Positions 63,627 to 64,000 of a stretch of DNA of 64,000 nucleotides are shown piece after piece; within the stretch, counting starts at the first letter, position 1, and each line of letters begins with the position of its first letter. Origin of the DNA: Huiozyma naganishii CBS 8797. Lineage: Eukaryota; Ascomycota; Saccharomycetes; Saccharomycetales; Saccharomycetaceae. The notes below the pieces were generated by a model that saw only the letters and a program-made list of their open reading frames with translations, did not search any database and was not told where the DNA came from. The position numbers and the translations under genes are program-made. Where the stretch lies: the NCBI RefSeq assembly GCF_000348985.1, contig NC_035923.1, forward strand, positions 558,001-622,000, given 5' to 3'.

Positions 63627-64000
63627 TTACAGTTTTATCAGATACAAACTGCTCGGCTGCAAATCAACGTCTTGAGAGAATGTTGGGTTGGTCTTGAAAG
63701 AGTCATCTGATGTGGCTACACATATGTACCCTTCATTAACAGCTATTTTGACTACGCTGTTTTCGTCAAATTTAGCAAACTGTTTTATCTTCCTTTTTGT
63801 AGTGAGGTTCCATCCTGAAATGCAGCCATCTGAGCCGCCCGTGTAAAGGATGTCAGAATTGGGTTCAAACCCTAAGGTGTCTACGGGGAACACAAATTGG
63901 ACATCAGTCAAGTTCATGCGATGGCATCTGAAGGCAAATTGTTTGGCAGAATCTTCAAAATACTCAACAGCAACCCTTCCATCAATAGAGCTTACAACGT
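63627..64000 (-). CDS. BUB3: Spindle-checkpoint WD40 protein Bub3, C-terminal part
   Basis: Partial: the frame enters from the right edge and stops at 63627, giving the last 123 or so residues of a protein of about 340. Bub3 binds phosphorylated MELT repeats of Spc105 and brings Bub1 and Mad3 to unattached kinetochores. The visible part holds SIDGRVAVEYFEDSAKQFAF with RCHR next to it, then VQFVFPVDTLGFEPNSDILY and GGSDGCISGWNLTTKRKIKQ, the last propeller blades and highly conserved in the family. STI1 - BUB3 adjacency matches S. cerevisiae YOR027W-YOR026W. Confidence 0.95.
   Translation of the reverse strand, partial: VVSSIDGRVAVEYFEDSAKQFAFRCHRMNLTDVQFVFPVDTLGFEPNSDILYTGGSDGCISGWNLTTKRKIKQFAKFDENSVVKIAVNEGYICVATSDDSFKTNPTFSQDVDLQPSSLYLIKL

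Overview
This is nuclear DNA of a budding yeast of the family Saccharomycetaceae. Nearly every gene is intron-free and recognisable as an orthologue of a Saccharomyces cerevisiae gene. The one clear intron (RPP1B) has the strict yeast signals GTATGT, TACTAAC and CAG. Promoters carry yeast-type sites (Rpn4/PACE, HSF, Rgt1, Swi5/Ace2, Yap). I support 31 protein genes (one cut by the right edge), one tRNA gene, one decayed protein gene and one decayed retroelement gag.

Layout. 1-14.7 kb holds RPP1B, a YDL180W-like membrane protein, VCX1, a PCL2/PCL9 cyclin, CDC48, DLD2, a YDL177C-like protein and GID12. This interleaves two S. cerevisiae chromosome IV segments (YDL126-YDL130 and YDL176-YDL180) that are whole-genome-duplication sisters. 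14.7-18.3 kb has no intact protein gene: it carries a gag relic, tRNA-Ile(AAT) and a frameshifted relic of AIR1/AIR2, which is the next gene expected after GID12. 18.3-21.1 kb is the pair GET2-UTP7, a small block from elsewhere (YER083/YER082). From 22.1 kb to the right end runs a long collinear block: STD1/MTH1, DBP5, PMP3, TOM6, an IRC23/BSC2-like gene, WHI2, CUE5, GLO2/GLO4, CKB2, HIR2, CYC2, PEP12, HEL2, SHE4, an AKR palmitoyltransferase, EXO1, HMS1, DFG16, EXG2, CIN5/YAP6, STI1 and BUB3 (partial). It zips together S. cerevisiae chromosome XV (YOR026-YOR047) and chromosome IV (YDR259-YDR277), again sister segments.

The AIR relic, and the absence of single-copy genes expected in the block (PEX10 between HEL2 and AKR, SWM1 between EXG2 and CIN5/YAP6), argue for a post-duplication species with its own pattern of gene loss. 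The fairly high GC for such a yeast makes a Kazachstania-like species (K. naganishii, for example) my guess, not a result.

The genes are mostly housekeeping: proteostasis (CDC48, STI1, CUE5, HEL2, GID12, GET2), glucose and stress signalling (STD1/MTH1, WHI2, CIN5/YAP6, DFG16), ribosome biogenesis and translation (RPP1B, UTP7, DBP5), trafficking (PEP12, AKR), mitochondria (TOM6, CYC2, DLD2, GLO2/4) and chromatin or DNA repair (HIR2, EXO1, BUB3). I found no clearly new biological system. The most interesting observations are an apparent one-base frameshift that removes a 79-residue tail from DFG16, a dense cluster of Rgt1-type sites before STD1/MTH1, the two decayed loci at a likely rearrangement junction, and a possible intron at the IRC23/BSC2 locus.
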